Shown: positions 41,799 through 50,970, counted from the stretch's first letter. The stretch: 64,000 bases of DNA from Bacilliculturomica massiliensis (GCF_900605495.1 NZ_LR027601.1:124001-188000), one strand, 5' to 3'. Notes: generated by a model from the letters alone, not told the origin. Translations and numbers: made by a program.

Positions 41799-42881
41799 AT
41801 GAATGTAGTCAGAAAGTATGGAAAGAACAGCATAAACAGCGCGGAAAAAATGAAGGCTGTGGCAGAACATCTGGCTGCGGCCCGAAAACCCGGGGACGGC
41901 ATGGTGGTGGTGCTCAGCGCTTCCTGTTATGCGGCGGATGGAAAGAACGCGGCGGAGACGCTGGCGGCCGGACTGCGGGAAGCGGGGGTGCAGACCAGTG
42001 TATTCGCGGGGTTTGATCCGGAACGGTTTCCAGTGCTTGAACTGGAGGAGGTCTGCGCCGCCGGGGCTGCCGCGGTGGTGGAGGGACCTGCCGCCGCTGG
42101 AAATGAAAACGATCCGGTCCGGTGCGGCGCGGAGACGCTGGCGGTGATCATCGCCGCTGAGCTGGGCTGCGACTGTGAGATCTATTCGGACGTCAGCTGC
42201 GTGTACTCCGTAGATCCGGAGCTCTATCCCGCCGCCAGAAGGCTGCCTATCGTCACCTACGAGGATATGATGGAACTGGCGGCGCTGGGAACGGGGCCGC
42301 TGGAGGCGAGAAGCGTGGAGCTGGCGAGGAAATACGATGTTCGGCTGTTTGTTACGGAAGCGCTCAGTGAAGATCACAGCAGGGGGACTTATGTTATGAA
42401 TGATTCAAATTATATGAAGGATATGGCGGTAACGGGAATATCCACCGCCGACAATTATACCATCGCTACGGTGGGGAACATGGAGGACGACGGCGCCGCG
42501 GCGGCGGAACTCTTTGAAGTGCTGGGGCAGCTTTCCGTGAATGTGGATATGATCTCAAAACAGATCCAGGCCGACGGCAGGTGCGCGATCTCCTTCAGCT
42601 GTCCGGGGCAGGACGGCCCCAGGCTGAAAAAGCAGCTGGAGACGGACTCTCGTTTCGCGGGAACGGAAGTCAGGCTGAAAGAAAATCTGGCCATGATCTC
42701 CCTTGTGGGAGTGGGGATGGCGATCCGGTCCGGCGTGGCGGGAAAGGTGTTCGCCGTGCTGCGCAAGGCGGCGATCCCCTGCTACCATATAACGACTTCG
42801 GAGATCTCCATTTCGCTGGCAGTGGATATGGAGAACAAGGAGAAGGCGGTGACCGCCTTCGGAAGGGCCTTTGAGCTGTAG
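41799..42881 (+). CDS. aspartokinase-like protein with degenerate catalytic domain and two ACT domains
   Basis: The 360-residue protein lines up with aspartokinase from end to end, but its kinase motifs are lost. KFGGTS is KYGKNS (residues 6-11), the VVSAMGGTTD run is VLSASCYAAD, and the GRGGSDTTA loop is CGAETLAV. The later CEIYSDVSCVYSVDPELYP and AARSVELARKY-like helix (LEARSVELARKYDVRLFV) are kept, as are two ACT domains in the last ~140 residues (TVGNMEDDGAAAAELFEVL; ISLVGVGMAIRSGVAGKVFAVL). It is shorter than usual (about 400). I infer a pseudo-kinase with an amino-acid binding or regulatory role, but a changed activity cannot be ruled out. A promoter-like sequence precedes it. Confidence 0.72.
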   Translation: MNVVRKYGKNSINSAEKMKAVAEHLAAARKPGDGMVVVLSASCYAADGKNAAETLAAGLREAGVQTSVFAGFDPERFPVLELEEVCAAGAAAVVEGPAAAGNENDPVRCGAETLAVIIAAELGCDCEIYSDVSCVYSVDPELYPAARRLPIVTYEDMMELAALGTGPLEARSVELARKYDVRLFVTEALSEDHSRGTYVMNDSNYMKDMAVTGISTADNYTIATVGNMEDDGAAAAELFEVLGQLSVNVDMISKQIQADGRCAISFSCPGQDGPRLKKQLETDSRFAGTEVRLKENLAMISLVGVGMAIRSGVAGKVFAVLRKAAIPCYHITTSEISISLAVDMENKEKAVTAFGRAFEL

Positions 42882-42925
42882 TGAAAAAGCGCCTGCGGGG
42901 CGCGGAAAGGAGAATCGGGGGGAGC

Positions 42926-44665
42926 ATGGAGAAGTCGCATTCTAATTTACAGTTGATCCGAAGATTTGCGCCCTATTTTAAAAAATATAAAGGAGTATTG
43001 CTTCTCGATCTTTTCTGCGCGTCTCTCACCACGCTCTGCGAGCTGGTGCTGCCGCTGATCGTGCGGTATATTACCAACATGGGTATGAACGATCTGGAGG
43101 GGCTGACGGTTCAGATCATTCTGAGCCTGGGGGCGGTCTATATGGCGCTGCGCGTGGTGGATGTGCTGGCCAATTATTACATGGCCAATATCGGACACAT
43201 GATGGGGGCGCGTATCGAGACGGATATGAGAAAGGATCTATTCGCCCATCTGCAGGATCTTTCCTATTCGTTTTACGATAATACCAAGATCGGTCAGATC
43301 ATGGCCCGGATCACCAGCGATCTGTTCGACGTGACGGAGTTCGCTCACCACTGTCCGGAGGAATATTTCATCGCAGCGCTGAAAATAGCGGTCTCCTTCG
43401 CCATACTGGCTCAGACCGATCTGCTCCTGACGCTGATCATCTTCGCCATTTTGCCGGTGATGATCGTCTGTTCCATGATGTTCAACACCAGAATGCGCCG
43501 GGCCTTTAAAAAATCCAGAAACCAGATCGGCGAGCTGAACGCGCAGGTGGAGGACAGTCTTCTGGGCGTCCGCGTAGTAAAATCCTTTGCCAATGAGGAA
43601 GTGGAGGAAAAGAAGTTCGAGGAGGGAAACAGCGGCTTCCTGAACATTAAGAAAGAAATGTACCGCTATATGGCAGGCTTTCAGAGCACTACCCGTCTAT
43701 TTGACGGGATCATGTACATCACCGTGGTAGTGGTGGGCGCGCTGTTCATGATACGCGGCAAGATCACGCCGGCGGATCTGGTGGCCTACCTTCTGTATGT
43801 GACCATGCTTTTGACGGCTATCCGGAGGATCGTGGAGTTTACGGAGCAGTTTCAGCGGGGAATGACCGGGATCGAGCGGTTTATCGAGATCATGGACGTC
43901 CCGGTGGAGGTGGACGACGCGCCGGACGCAGAGGTGCTGCCGCCGGTGAAGGGCGACATTTATTTTGAAAATGTAAGTTTCGAGTACGAGGAGGGAAAAG
44001 GCCGCGTGCTCTCCAATATTTCGCTGCACGTGGAGCCCGGGGAAAATGTGGCGCTGGTAGGCCCCTCGGGAAGCGGAAAAACCACGATCTGCAATCTGAT
44101 CCCGCGGTTTTACGATGTGTCCGCCGGGCGCATCCTCATAGACGGCTGGGATATCAAGGATGTGACAATACAGTCTCTGCGCTCCCAGATCGGAATGGTG
44201 CAGCAGGATGTCTATCTGTTTTCCGGCACGGTATACGAGAATATCGAGTACGGCCGCCCGGGAGCCGGGAAAGAGGAGATCGTGGAGGCGGCCAGAATGG
44301 CGGGAGCCCACGACTTCATCGTCGGTCTGGAGAATGGATACGATACTTATGTGGGAGAGCGGGGCGTGAAGCTGTCAGGCGGCCAGAAGCAGCGGATCAG
44401 CATTGCCCGGGTCTTCCTGAAAAATCCGCCGATCCTGATACTGGATGAAGCCACCTCGGCGCTGGACACAGAGAGCGAGCGGCTGGTGCAGGCGTCTCTG
44501 GAAAAGTTGGCGAAGGGCAGGACAACATTCACCATCGCTCATCGTTTATCGACAATCCGCAACGCGTCCGTCATTTTGGTGCTCACGTCGGAGGGCATTG
44601 TGGAGCAGGGCACCCACGGGGAGCTGATGGAGAAAAAGGGAGTTTATTACGAGCTGAACAAATGA
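42926..44665 (+). CDS. ABC exporter, fused permease/ATP-binding half-transporter
   Basis: The 579-residue protein has six membrane helices (ABC_membrane, about 20-310) followed by the ATPase: Walker A GPSGSGKTT, Q-loop MVQQDVYLF, signature VKLSGGQKQRIS, Walker B ILILDEATSALD, H-loop IAHRLST. It works as a dimer, exporting lipids, peptides or drugs; the substrate is unknown. I chose ATG 42926 after GGGGGGAG. It starts 44 bp after the aspartokinase-like gene, so the two may be co-transcribed. A strong terminator follows. Confidence 0.93.
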   Translation: MEKSHSNLQLIRRFAPYFKKYKGVLLLDLFCASLTTLCELVLPLIVRYITNMGMNDLEGLTVQIILSLGAVYMALRVVDVLANYYMANIGHMMGARIETDMRKDLFAHLQDLSYSFYDNTKIGQIMARITSDLFDVTEFAHHCPEEYFIAALKIAVSFAILAQTDLLLTLIIFAILPVMIVCSMMFNTRMRRAFKKSRNQIGELNAQVEDSLLGVRVVKSFANEEVEEKKFEEGNSGFLNIKKEMYRYMAGFQSTTRLFDGIMYITVVVVGALFMIRGKITPADLVAYLLYVTMLLTAIRRIVEFTEQFQRGMTGIERFIEIMDVPVEVDDAPDAEVLPPVKGDIYFENVSFEYEEGKGRVLSNISLHVEPGENVALVGPSGSGKTTICNLIPRFYDVSAGRILIDGWDIKDVTIQSLRSQIGMVQQDVYLFSGTVYENIEYGRPGAGKEEIVEAARMAGAHDFIVGLENGYDTYVGERGVKLSGGQKQRISIARVFLKNPPILILDEATSALDTESERLVQASLEKLAKGRTTFTIAHRLSTIRNASVILVLTSEGIVEQGTHGELMEKKGVYYELNK

Positions 44666-44709
44666 GTCCGGCCCGGTGCGCCGGGAAACAACACGGGATC
44701 TCAAATCGC

Positions 44710-44744
44710 GACGCAAATCGACAATATACGATTTGCGTCGTTTT
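44710..44744 (+). terminator. rho-independent terminator after the ABC exporter gene
   Basis: GACGCAAATCG pairs perfectly with CGATTTGCGTC around an 8-bp loop; TTTT follows. Confidence 0.8.
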
Positions 44745-44786
44745 GCAGTATGTTTCACATGATCGTATTCAGTTGGAGGTGGTAAG

Positions 44787-45458
44787 ATGATACAGGAGCG
44801 GCAGATGTCGGAGACCTACCGCATCGGGGTGATCCTGGCCATGGTGGGCGGGTATCTGGACGCCTACACTTATCTGTGCAGAGGCCGGGTATTTGCCAAC
44901 GCTCAGACCGGCAATATCGTACTGCTGGGAATCAACCTGGCGGAGGGGCAGTGGCGGACGGCCTCCTATTATCTGCTGCCCATACTGGCCTTCGTCGCCG
45001 GGATCTTTGTGGCCGAAGGGATCAGAAGCAGGAGGGGACGCGGCGAAGCGCTGCACTGGCGTCAGATCGTGGTGGCCGTCCAGCTGGCCGCGCTGCTGGG
45101 AGCCGCCTTTCTGCCTGCGGGGAAATGGGATCCTCTGGTAAACATAATCGTATCTTTTGTCTGCTCGATGCAGGTGGAGACCTTCCGCAAGGTCAACGGG
45201 ATAACCTGCGCCACAACGATGTGCACGGGCAATCTGCGCAGCGGAACAGAGCTTCTCTTCCGCTTTCGGCGGAGCGGCGATATGCAGGCGCGAAAGGATG
45301 CCTTGCAGTACTACGGCATCATTCTGTTCTTTATCGTAGGCGCGGCGGCGGGAACACTGATCAACGGCATGGCCGGAGAAAGATCCGTGCTTGTCTGCTG
45401 CGCCGCCCTGCTGTTGGTATTCCTTCTCATGCACAGGTGGAAGCGGGACGGCGTGTAA
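44787..45458 (+). CDS. DUF1275 (YoaK-like) membrane protein
   Basis: The 223-residue protein has about six hydrophobic helices and typical DUF1275 motifs: GGYLDAYTYLCRGRVFANAQTGNIVLLG at the start and SMQVETFRKVNGITCATTMCTGNLRSG in the middle. The family has no settled function; transport has been proposed. GGAGGTGG precedes the ATG. It is a single gene between two terminator-separated units. Confidence 0.85.
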   Translation: MIQERQMSETYRIGVILAMVGGYLDAYTYLCRGRVFANAQTGNIVLLGINLAEGQWRTASYYLLPILAFVAGIFVAEGIRSRRGRGEALHWRQIVVAVQLAALLGAAFLPAGKWDPLVNIIVSFVCSMQVETFRKVNGITCATTMCTGNLRSGTELLFRFRRSGDMQARKDALQYYGIILFFIVGAAAGTLINGMAGERSVLVCCAALLLVFLLMHRWKRDGV

Positions 45459-45760
45459 AAGAAGGCCTGCAGAACAACTGCCGCCGGGACCGATAGAGAC
45501 CCTCCGGTATTTTTCCGACATTTTCCCCTATTTGTGGGGCGCGTTTTATGCTGATCTGTGTTATACTGTGAATACCTTCTGCTGACAAGAGCGCGCGGTT
45601 CGTGTGCCCTTGCAGGCGGAGGGGCCGATCATTCATACAACAGACCGGAAACCGCCGTCGATGGAGCGGGCGCGGCGTAAAGGGGCGGCGCAGGGAATGC
45701 GGCAGTCGGCACCGGGCGGAGGTCTGTGGGCAGAGGCGCGTCAGAAGAACGGAGGAATCT
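45459..45760. other. gene-free spacer before the MBL-fold gene
   Basis: A TATACT (about 45560) follows an AT-rich stretch without a good -35. The frame of the next gene is open back to 45602, but that part is Arg/Gly-rich and unlike the family. I see nothing else. Confidence 0.35.
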
Positions 45761-47428
45761 ATGAAAATAGAATTTTGCGGAGCAGCTACCTCGGTCACGG
45801 GGTCCTGCCATTTGATTACAACAGAAAAGCACAAAGTCCTGCTGGACTGCGGGCAGTTTCAGGGCGGAAAAGCTATGGACGCCCTGAATTACGAGGAGTT
45901 TCCCTTCAACCCGGCGGATATCGACTACGTGGTGCTCAGCCATGCGCACGTGGACCACTGCGGACGGCTTCCGCTGCTGGTAAAGCGGGGATTCAGAGGA
46001 AGGATCTACTGTACGGACGCCACGGCGGATCTGCTGTCCGTCATGCTGAAGGACTGCGGATACATACACGAAAAAGAAGCGGAGTGGAAAAACCGCAAGG
46101 CGGAGCGGGCGGGAAAAGCAAAGACGGAACCGCTCTACACAGTCAACGACGCGGTGGAGACTTTAAATTATGTCACCCCGGTGCTCTACGACCAGTTGGT
46201 GGAGCTGAATGAGGAGATGAGGATCGTCTTCAACGACGCGGGTCATATTCTGGGCTCGGCCATTATCGAACTGTGGGTGGAGGAAGAGGACAATGTATCC
46301 AAGATCGTCTTCTCCGGCGACCTGGGCATGATGGACCGGCCGATCCTGCGCAATCCTACGCTGATCAAAAAAGCGGATTATGTCATCATGGAGACCACCT
46401 ATGGAAATCGTCTCCACGAGAAGAATTCCACCAGTATCAATCAGCTTATCGACATCGTGCTCAAGACCACAAGAAGGGGAGGTACAGTAGTCATTCCTTC
46501 CTTTGCGGTAGGCAGAACGCAGGAGCTGATCTATCAGTTCAACCGGTTTTACGAGGACAATTCCGAATACAAGGCGGAGTTGGATAAATTGTTCGTATAT
46601 ATCGACAGCCCCATGGCGACTACGGCCACGGAGGTGTTTAAGCGAAACGCCCAGGTGTTTGACGAGGAGACAAAGGCCTACATCATGAAGGGCGACAATC
46701 CCCTGGACTTCAAGAACCTGAAATTCACAAGGACCAGCGAGGAATCCCGGATGCTGAATCTGGATCCGTCGCCGAAGATCATTATTTCCGCCAGCGGCAT
46801 GTGCGAGGCGGGACGCATCCGGCATCATCTGAAGCACAATCTCTGGAATCCCAAGTCCAGCATTGTCTTCGTGGGATATCAGGCGGAGGGAACGCTGGGC
46901 CGCCTTATCGTAGAGGGCGCTAAGGACGTGATGCTCTTCGGCGAGGAAGTCCACGTAAACGCGGAGATCTACAATCTGGAAGGATTCTCCGGACATGCAG
47001 ACAGAGACGGGCTGCTTCAGTGGCTCAGAGGATTCCAGAATAAGCCTCACGATATTTTCCTGGTCCACGGCGAGCCGGATTCCAAGCACGATTTCGCGGA
47101 TACGGTGAAAAAAGAACTTGGCTGGGATTGCACGGTGATCGAGGGGATCTCGGAATTCGAACTGGCGAAAGAGACCGTCATGACGATGCAGGAAGTGGCG
47201 GCGGATGTGGCCAGCAAGGAACAGATCCTCAGCGTGCGGGACCGGATCGCGGATATCCACGACGATCTGGAAAAGATCCTCTACAACGCGCAGCTGGCGG
47301 TGGGAGACCGCATCTCGCCGGAACGCATGGTGGAGATCAACAATATCGTGCTGGAGCTGGAAAAGAGCGCTCTGAATCTGGGTTCTGCGGTCACGGAAGA
47401 AGACCGTTCCGGAGAGACGGCGGTATAA
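45761..47428 (+). CDS. MBL-fold / beta-CASP ribonuclease-like protein
   Basis: These proteins are metal-dependent RNases of the CPSF73 type (related to, but distinct from, RNase J). The 555-residue protein has the Zn motif SHAHVDHCGRLP, then DAGHILGSA (metal His), FSGDLG (metal Asp), and the beta-CASP motifs: an acid in METTYGNRLH, ISASGMCEAGRI, and GFSGHADRDGLL, with a final VHGEPDS (last His). ATG 45761 behind GGAGGAATCT; a helical tail of ~80 residues extends the core. Its RNA target is unknown. Confidence 0.9.
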   Translation: MKIEFCGAATSVTGSCHLITTEKHKVLLDCGQFQGGKAMDALNYEEFPFNPADIDYVVLSHAHVDHCGRLPLLVKRGFRGRIYCTDATADLLSVMLKDCGYIHEKEAEWKNRKAERAGKAKTEPLYTVNDAVETLNYVTPVLYDQLVELNEEMRIVFNDAGHILGSAIIELWVEEEDNVSKIVFSGDLGMMDRPILRNPTLIKKADYVIMETTYGNRLHEKNSTSINQLIDIVLKTTRRGGTVVIPSFAVGRTQELIYQFNRFYEDNSEYKAELDKLFVYIDSPMATTATEVFKRNAQVFDEETKAYIMKGDNPLDFKNLKFTRTSEESRMLNLDPSPKIIISASGMCEAGRIRHHLKHNLWNPKSSIVFVGYQAEGTLGRLIVEGAKDVMLFGEEVHVNAEIYNLEGFSGHADRDGLLQWLRGFQNKPHDIFLVHGEPDSKHDFADTVKKELGWDCTVIEGISEFELAKETVMTMQEVAADVASKEQILSVRDRIADIHDDLEKILYNAQLAVGDRISPERMVEINNIVLELEKSALNLGSAVTEEDRSGETAV

Positions 47429-47471
47429 CCGGAAAAAAGTGCGGATAGATCTGTTGTTTCTGTTCAAGGAG

Positions 47472-47517
47472 AAAAAGAGCGATACCCGGTCAAATAACCA
47501 GGTATCGCTCTTTTTTC
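47472..47517 (+). terminator. bidirectional terminator between the MBL-fold gene and the PepSY gene
   Basis: AAAAAGAGCGATACC...GGTATCGCTCTTTTTT. The convergent genes at 45761 and 48354 end on either side. Confidence 0.9.
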
Positions 47518-47562
47518 GTTTTTGCCGATCCCCACTGACGGATGGATCCTTTCCTGCCCGGA

Positions 47563-48354
47563 TCAGTCGTCGTAATCCGCTTCCCACTTGAGGAAGTCGC
47601 CGGTGACCGCGTCGATCTCGAATTCATATTCCGTGCGGTCCTTTTTCAGTTCGCCTTCATAGATCGCCCGCCCGTCGTCATGATCCAATTCGATTGAGGT
47701 CAGCACCGCTCCGTTGGGAGCTTTTTTCAGCGCCAGAGATTTTGCTTTTTCCAGGCTGATGTAGTTTTTGCTGTCAGTTCCGCCGGGGATGGAGTAGCCG
47801 TCAGCCTCATGGTCCCAGCTGCGGATCTCGCCGGTGAGGGCGTCAATGTCGTAATCGTACTCGGTGCTGCCGCTGTAAAACTCGATCTCATATTCGGCGC
47901 GGCCGTCGTCCCAGTCCAGCTTCGCTTTGAAGAATGTGGCGTCGGAAGCCTTGACTCCGGCGTGCTTCAGAGCGATGGATTTCGCTTTCTCTACCCCGAT
48001 ATAGTCGGAAGCGTCGTGATCGGGCGGAGTCACCGCGCCGGAGGAGCCGGTATTGCCGGTGAGAGTCACCGTCTTAGTCTTTCCGTTCCAGTCCACGTCC
48101 ATATCCAAAGCCCGCGCCACGGCTCTCACCGGCAGGTAGGTGGTGCCGTCGATGGTAAAGGGTTCGACTACATTGCCCTTGCCGTCCCTGGGGGTCACAG
48201 TCTCCCCGTTGATCACCAGCTTGATGTTGTCGTAGACGAGCTTCGCTGTCTGGCTGCCCTGGGCGGCCATGACCGGGACTGCCAGCCCCATGACGAGGAC
48301 GGCTGCCAGCCCTCCTGCAAGCATATCTCTGATCCGACTCATTTTCCTCTTCAT
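47563..48354 (-). CDS. secreted protein with copper-amine-oxidase-like N domain and two PepSY domains
   Basis: The 263-residue protein starts with a signal peptide (LAGGLAAVLVMGLAVPVMAAQ). A Cu_amine_oxidN1-like domain follows (about 37-98, LVINGETVTPRD, TYLPVRAVARALDMDVDWNGKTKTVTL). After it come two PepSY repeats (about 118-185 and 200-262), each with GVEKAKSIALKHAG- or SLEKAKSLALKKAP-like helix and D(A)LTG(E/D) turn. PepSY domains often inhibit or modulate extracellular proteases. The domain mix is common in clostridia. It is monocistronic, next to a large terminator. Confidence 0.85.
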   Translation of the reverse strand: MKRKMSRIRDMLAGGLAAVLVMGLAVPVMAAQGSQTAKLVYDNIKLVINGETVTPRDGKGNVVEPFTIDGTTYLPVRAVARALDMDVDWNGKTKTVTLTGNTGSSGAVTPPDHDASDYIGVEKAKSIALKHAGVKASDATFFKAKLDWDDGRAEYEIEFYSGSTEYDYDIDALTGEIRSWDHEADGYSIPGGTDSKNYISLEKAKSLALKKAPNGAVLTSIELDHDDGRAIYEGELKKDRTEYEFEIDAVTGDFLKWEADYDD

Positions 48355-48530
48355 AATTCTTTCCCTCCTGATTTTTTAATCATCATTATTTAAGTTTCTG
48401 CAGCTGCATTTGTGTTTCTATTTTAATAATGCGGCAGCGTCTTATTTTATTGCATCAAAAAAATATTTTTTTCATTTCCAGCGGAAAAGACGCGGAAACA
48501 CATCAGGAAGCAGGAGAAGGGGAAAAGAAG

Positions 48531-49394
48531 TTACCAGTGGTCCGGCCGCAGCAGATGTGGAGACAGTCTGGTGCTTCGGTCGCCTTTGGCGGAGGCTAGC
48601 TGTTCCGGCGTGAGGAAAAGACTGTCCCGGAGGTCGGCGCCGCGCAGGTCTGCATCCCGGAGATCCGCGCCCAGAAAGCTGACGCCCCGCAGGCTGCAGC
48701 CTGACAGATCAGAGGCGATCAGAAGCGCGGCGCTGAAGTCGCGTCCGTCCAGCTTTTTGCCCCGGAAGCGCTTCCCGATCAGATCGCGGTCCCGGGAGGA
48801 ACCGGAAGCGCCGGAGCCTGCGGAGCCGGGGGATACGAACGCCGCCGTCAGGGCGATGGTCTCTTTCAGGACCCCGTTGACCCTGGCCCTCAATTCATCC
48901 GCCGCGCCCTCCTGAAGCCGGGCCAATATCGTCTGCGGCGGCATCATACAGCAAGCGTCTACTTCGCAGATGAGGGCGCCGGTCCGTGGCAGAAGGGAGG
49001 CTGCAGGCACGAGTGTGGAAGCCTCGATCAAATACCAGAGCATCTGGTGGAGAAGACGCATCTCGGGAAAGAGCCGGCACATTTCCGCCGCCGTCTCCCT
49101 GCTTTCGCTCCACGATCTGCCGCTGTAAAGGCTCCGGGTGATCCGCTGGCCTGCGCCCAGACAGTCAAAATGGATGCAGCCCTTCAGGCCCCGCTCCGCC
49201 AGCTCGCTGTGAACAGCGCAGCGGAAATCTGACTGCAGATTCCGGCAGGGCACTCCCGGCGCTTTGTCCTGGGGAAATCCGTCCAGCTTTGAAAAGTACA
49301 GTGCAAAGCAGCACAGACCGCAGCAGGATGTACAGTCGCTCTTCAGGTTTTTCATCAGATCCGTATACGGCGAGCTGCCGCGCAGTTGTTTCAT
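48531..49394 (-). CDS. Cys-rich protein with C-terminal pentapeptide repeats
   Basis: The 287-residue protein has an N-terminal cysteine cluster (CTSCCGLCCFAL, then CRNL, FRCAVH and CIHFDC), suggestive of a Zn or Fe-S site. A helical middle part follows, and the last third is a short pentapeptide-repeat run (LIASDLSGCSLRGVSFLGADLRDADLRGADLRDSLF). I chose ATG 49394 because GGAGG precedes it at 5 bp; further ATGs upstream are possible. A Gly/Ser/Ala linker (about 190-202) separates the parts. I know no function for this combination. Confidence 0.68.
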   Translation of the reverse strand: MKQLRGSSPYTDLMKNLKSDCTSCCGLCCFALYFSKLDGFPQDKAPGVPCRNLQSDFRCAVHSELAERGLKGCIHFDCLGAGQRITRSLYSGRSWSESRETAAEMCRLFPEMRLLHQMLWYLIEASTLVPAASLLPRTGALICEVDACCMMPPQTILARLQEGAADELRARVNGVLKETIALTAAFVSPGSAGSGASGSSRDRDLIGKRFRGKKLDGRDFSAALLIASDLSGCSLRGVSFLGADLRDADLRGADLRDSLFLTPEQLASAKGDRSTRLSPHLLRPDHW

Positions 49395-49663
49395 CGTGTC
49401 CTCCATCATACTGTTGTTCCGCGCAGGGCGTCCGCCGCGCACAGAACCTGGATGCTATCTGTTCTTCAGATAGTATACCACAGCCTGCTTGCCGCGGTCC
49501 ATCATGGCATTTTTACAGGAGTTTTAACAAAAATGACCGCTTCCGTATGAGTGAAAGGCGGCGGAGGCAAACTAGAGATGGACGTTTTTGCGGCGGAATA
49601 CAGATCATGCCTGCACAGAATATGGTGCTGGGGCAGGCGTGGAAAAAGAACAGGAGTGAGTGA

Positions 49664-50275
49664 ATGGCTAATTTATACACAAAGACGGGAGACAAGGGAA
49701 AGACCAGTCTGTACGGGGGAAGCCGGGTGGCGAAAAACAGTTTGAGGGTAGAGTGCTATGGGACGATAGACGAGGCAAACTCCATGCTGGGGCTGGCTTA
49801 TGCCCTGTCTGAAAACCAGGCGGTGCGGAAACTGGTAAATCAGATCCAGATACGGCTGTTTTCCGTGGGCGCGGAGCTGGCCAGCGACGCCGGGGGAGCG
49901 GAAATGCTGAAAGCAAAGGTCACAGAGGAGGATGTGCGGAACCTGGAAAAAATCGTGGATGGCTGTACGGAGATCAATGGAAGGCAGACGGGATTCGTGG
50001 TCCCCGGTGTAAACAGAGCCTCCGCGGCGCTGCACTGTGCCCGGACGATCATCCGGCGGGCAGAGCGGCGGATCGTAGCCCTCGGCGACGAGGAAGGGGT
50101 GCGGCCGGAATTGATCCGCTACGTAAACCGTCTGTCGGATACGGTCTACGCGCTGGCCCGGCTGGAAGAGTCCTGTGAGGAGCTCTGCGCCGGCATACGG
50201 GCAGAGACGCTGAGCGGGATCAAGGGAGACGTGTTCGCCGCCTCCGAAGCTCTGGCCGCCCTGAAGGAGCGGTAG
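49664..50275 (+). CDS. cob(I)alamin adenosyltransferase, PduO type
   Basis: The enzyme attaches the 5'-deoxyadenosyl group of ATP to cob(I)alamin to give coenzyme B12. The 203-residue helical-bundle protein has the N-terminal ATP loop YTKTGDKGKTSLYGG, VECYGTIDEANSMLG, and the C-terminal RRAERRIVAL...LIRYVNRLSDTVYALAR motif. It is monocistronic, terminated by a hairpin shared with niaR. I see no B12 riboswitch upstream. Confidence 0.93.
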   Translation: MANLYTKTGDKGKTSLYGGSRVAKNSLRVECYGTIDEANSMLGLAYALSENQAVRKLVNQIQIRLFSVGAELASDAGGAEMLKAKVTEEDVRNLEKIVDGCTEINGRQTGFVVPGVNRASAALHCARTIIRRAERRIVALGDEEGVRPELIRYVNRLSDTVYALARLEESCEELCAGIRAETLSGIKGDVFAASEALAALKER

Positions 50276-50284
50276 TCCGAAAAA

Positions 50285-50326
50285 AACGGCGTTTCGGTAT
50301 AAAGATCGTACCGAAGCGCCGTTTTT
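50285..50326 (+). terminator. bidirectional terminator between the adenosyltransferase gene and niaR
   Basis: ACGGCG(T)TTCGGTA pairs with TACCGAAGCGCCGT and is followed by TTTTT; A-rich DNA on the other side allows use by niaR. Confidence 0.85.
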
Positions 50327-50334
50327 GGATGGTT

Positions 50335-50856
50335 TTATTGCAGAAGGATCCCCAGGTCCAGCAGGGCATGTTCGATCCGGCGGAAGACGGCCTTGTCCCG
50401 GCAGCCGATGTGATGGATATGAATGCCGTCTGTGAGGGCGGAAAGGGGAGTGCCTTCCCCTCCTTTTACGCGGGCTGCAAATTGTTCCGCATCATAACGG
50501 GAGCTGATGTCCAGATTCCCGGAGATCTGCCCGTAGATAGGATGCTCGATGATCACGTCGATGAGACAGCCGCCGTAATCCACCACGCAGCAGAGCTCCG
50601 CCAGCAGTTTATCCGTTCCGTGCCTGCAGGGGACCATCCCCACATAACCGAAGGGTACTTTTTCCGATTCGTCGCGGTAGACGTAACCCCGGGCGGTGGA
50701 TGAGATATCGGCTCCTGAAGCGCGGAGCAGAGCCACGTCGCCCACGATGATCTGTCTGCTGACGCCGAATCGTTTGGCGAGGCTGGTGGCGCTCAGCGGC
50801 TTCTCTTCCTGTTTCAGTATTTCTAAAATTTTCTCTCTTCGCTCTTTTGTTTCCAT
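50335..50856 (-). CDS. niaR: niacin-responsive transcriptional repressor NiaR (3H domain)
   Basis: NiaR represses NAD synthesis and niacin uptake genes when niacin is present. The 173-residue protein has an N-terminal HTH_11 (LSATSLAKRFGVSRQIIVGDVALLR) and a C-terminal 3H domain, whose metal/niacin histidines are in CRHGTDKLLAEL, VIIEHPIYGQI and GIHIHHIGCRD. It faces an EIIC-like permease gene across a 210-bp region that holds a perfect palindrome (50935-50950). A TTGACC-17-TAAAAT promoter (50919 to 50891, minus strand) fits its own transcription. Confidence 0.93.
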   Translation of the reverse strand: METKERREKILEILKQEEKPLSATSLAKRFGVSRQIIVGDVALLRASGADISSTARGYVYRDESEKVPFGYVGMVPCRHGTDKLLAELCCVVDYGGCLIDVIIEHPIYGQISGNLDISSRYDAEQFAARVKGGEGTPLSALTDGIHIHHIGCRDKAVFRRIEHALLDLGILLQ

Positions 50857-50890
50857 TTAAACCTCTCATCCATAGACTATAGATTGTTAT

Positions 50891-50919
50891 ATTTTATCAC
50901 ATTGGAATGCAGCGGTCAA
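50891..50919 (-). promoter_or_regulatory. niaR promoter
   Basis: On the minus strand, TTGACC (50919-50914) and TAAAAT (50896-50891) are 17 bp apart, 35 bp before the niaR start. Confidence 0.65.
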
Positions 50920-50934
50920 TTTTTTAGCGTTGAC

Positions 50935-50970
50935 ATGTGTCTTGACACATTGCCCGCGGTTTGGTACAAT
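50935..50970 (+). promoter_or_regulatory. permease-gene promoter with NiaR-type operator
   Basis: TTGACA (50942-50947) and TACAAT (50965-50970) are 17 bp apart. A perfect palindrome, ATGTGTCTTGACACAT (50935-50950; 7-bp arms), covers the -35 box. Such a site between niaR and the permease gene strongly suggests NiaR repression of the permease; the exact match to the published motif was not checked. Confidence 0.75.

Noticed and set aside
45602-45760. An N-terminal extension of the MBL-fold protein
   Set aside because: The extra 53 residues are Arg/Gly-rich and unlike the family; GGAGGAATCT stands directly before ATG 45761.
46163-47587. 474-codon antisense open frame opposite the MBL-fold gene
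   Set aside because: The sense frame has complete metallo-beta-lactamase and beta-CASP motifs; the antisense frame has none.
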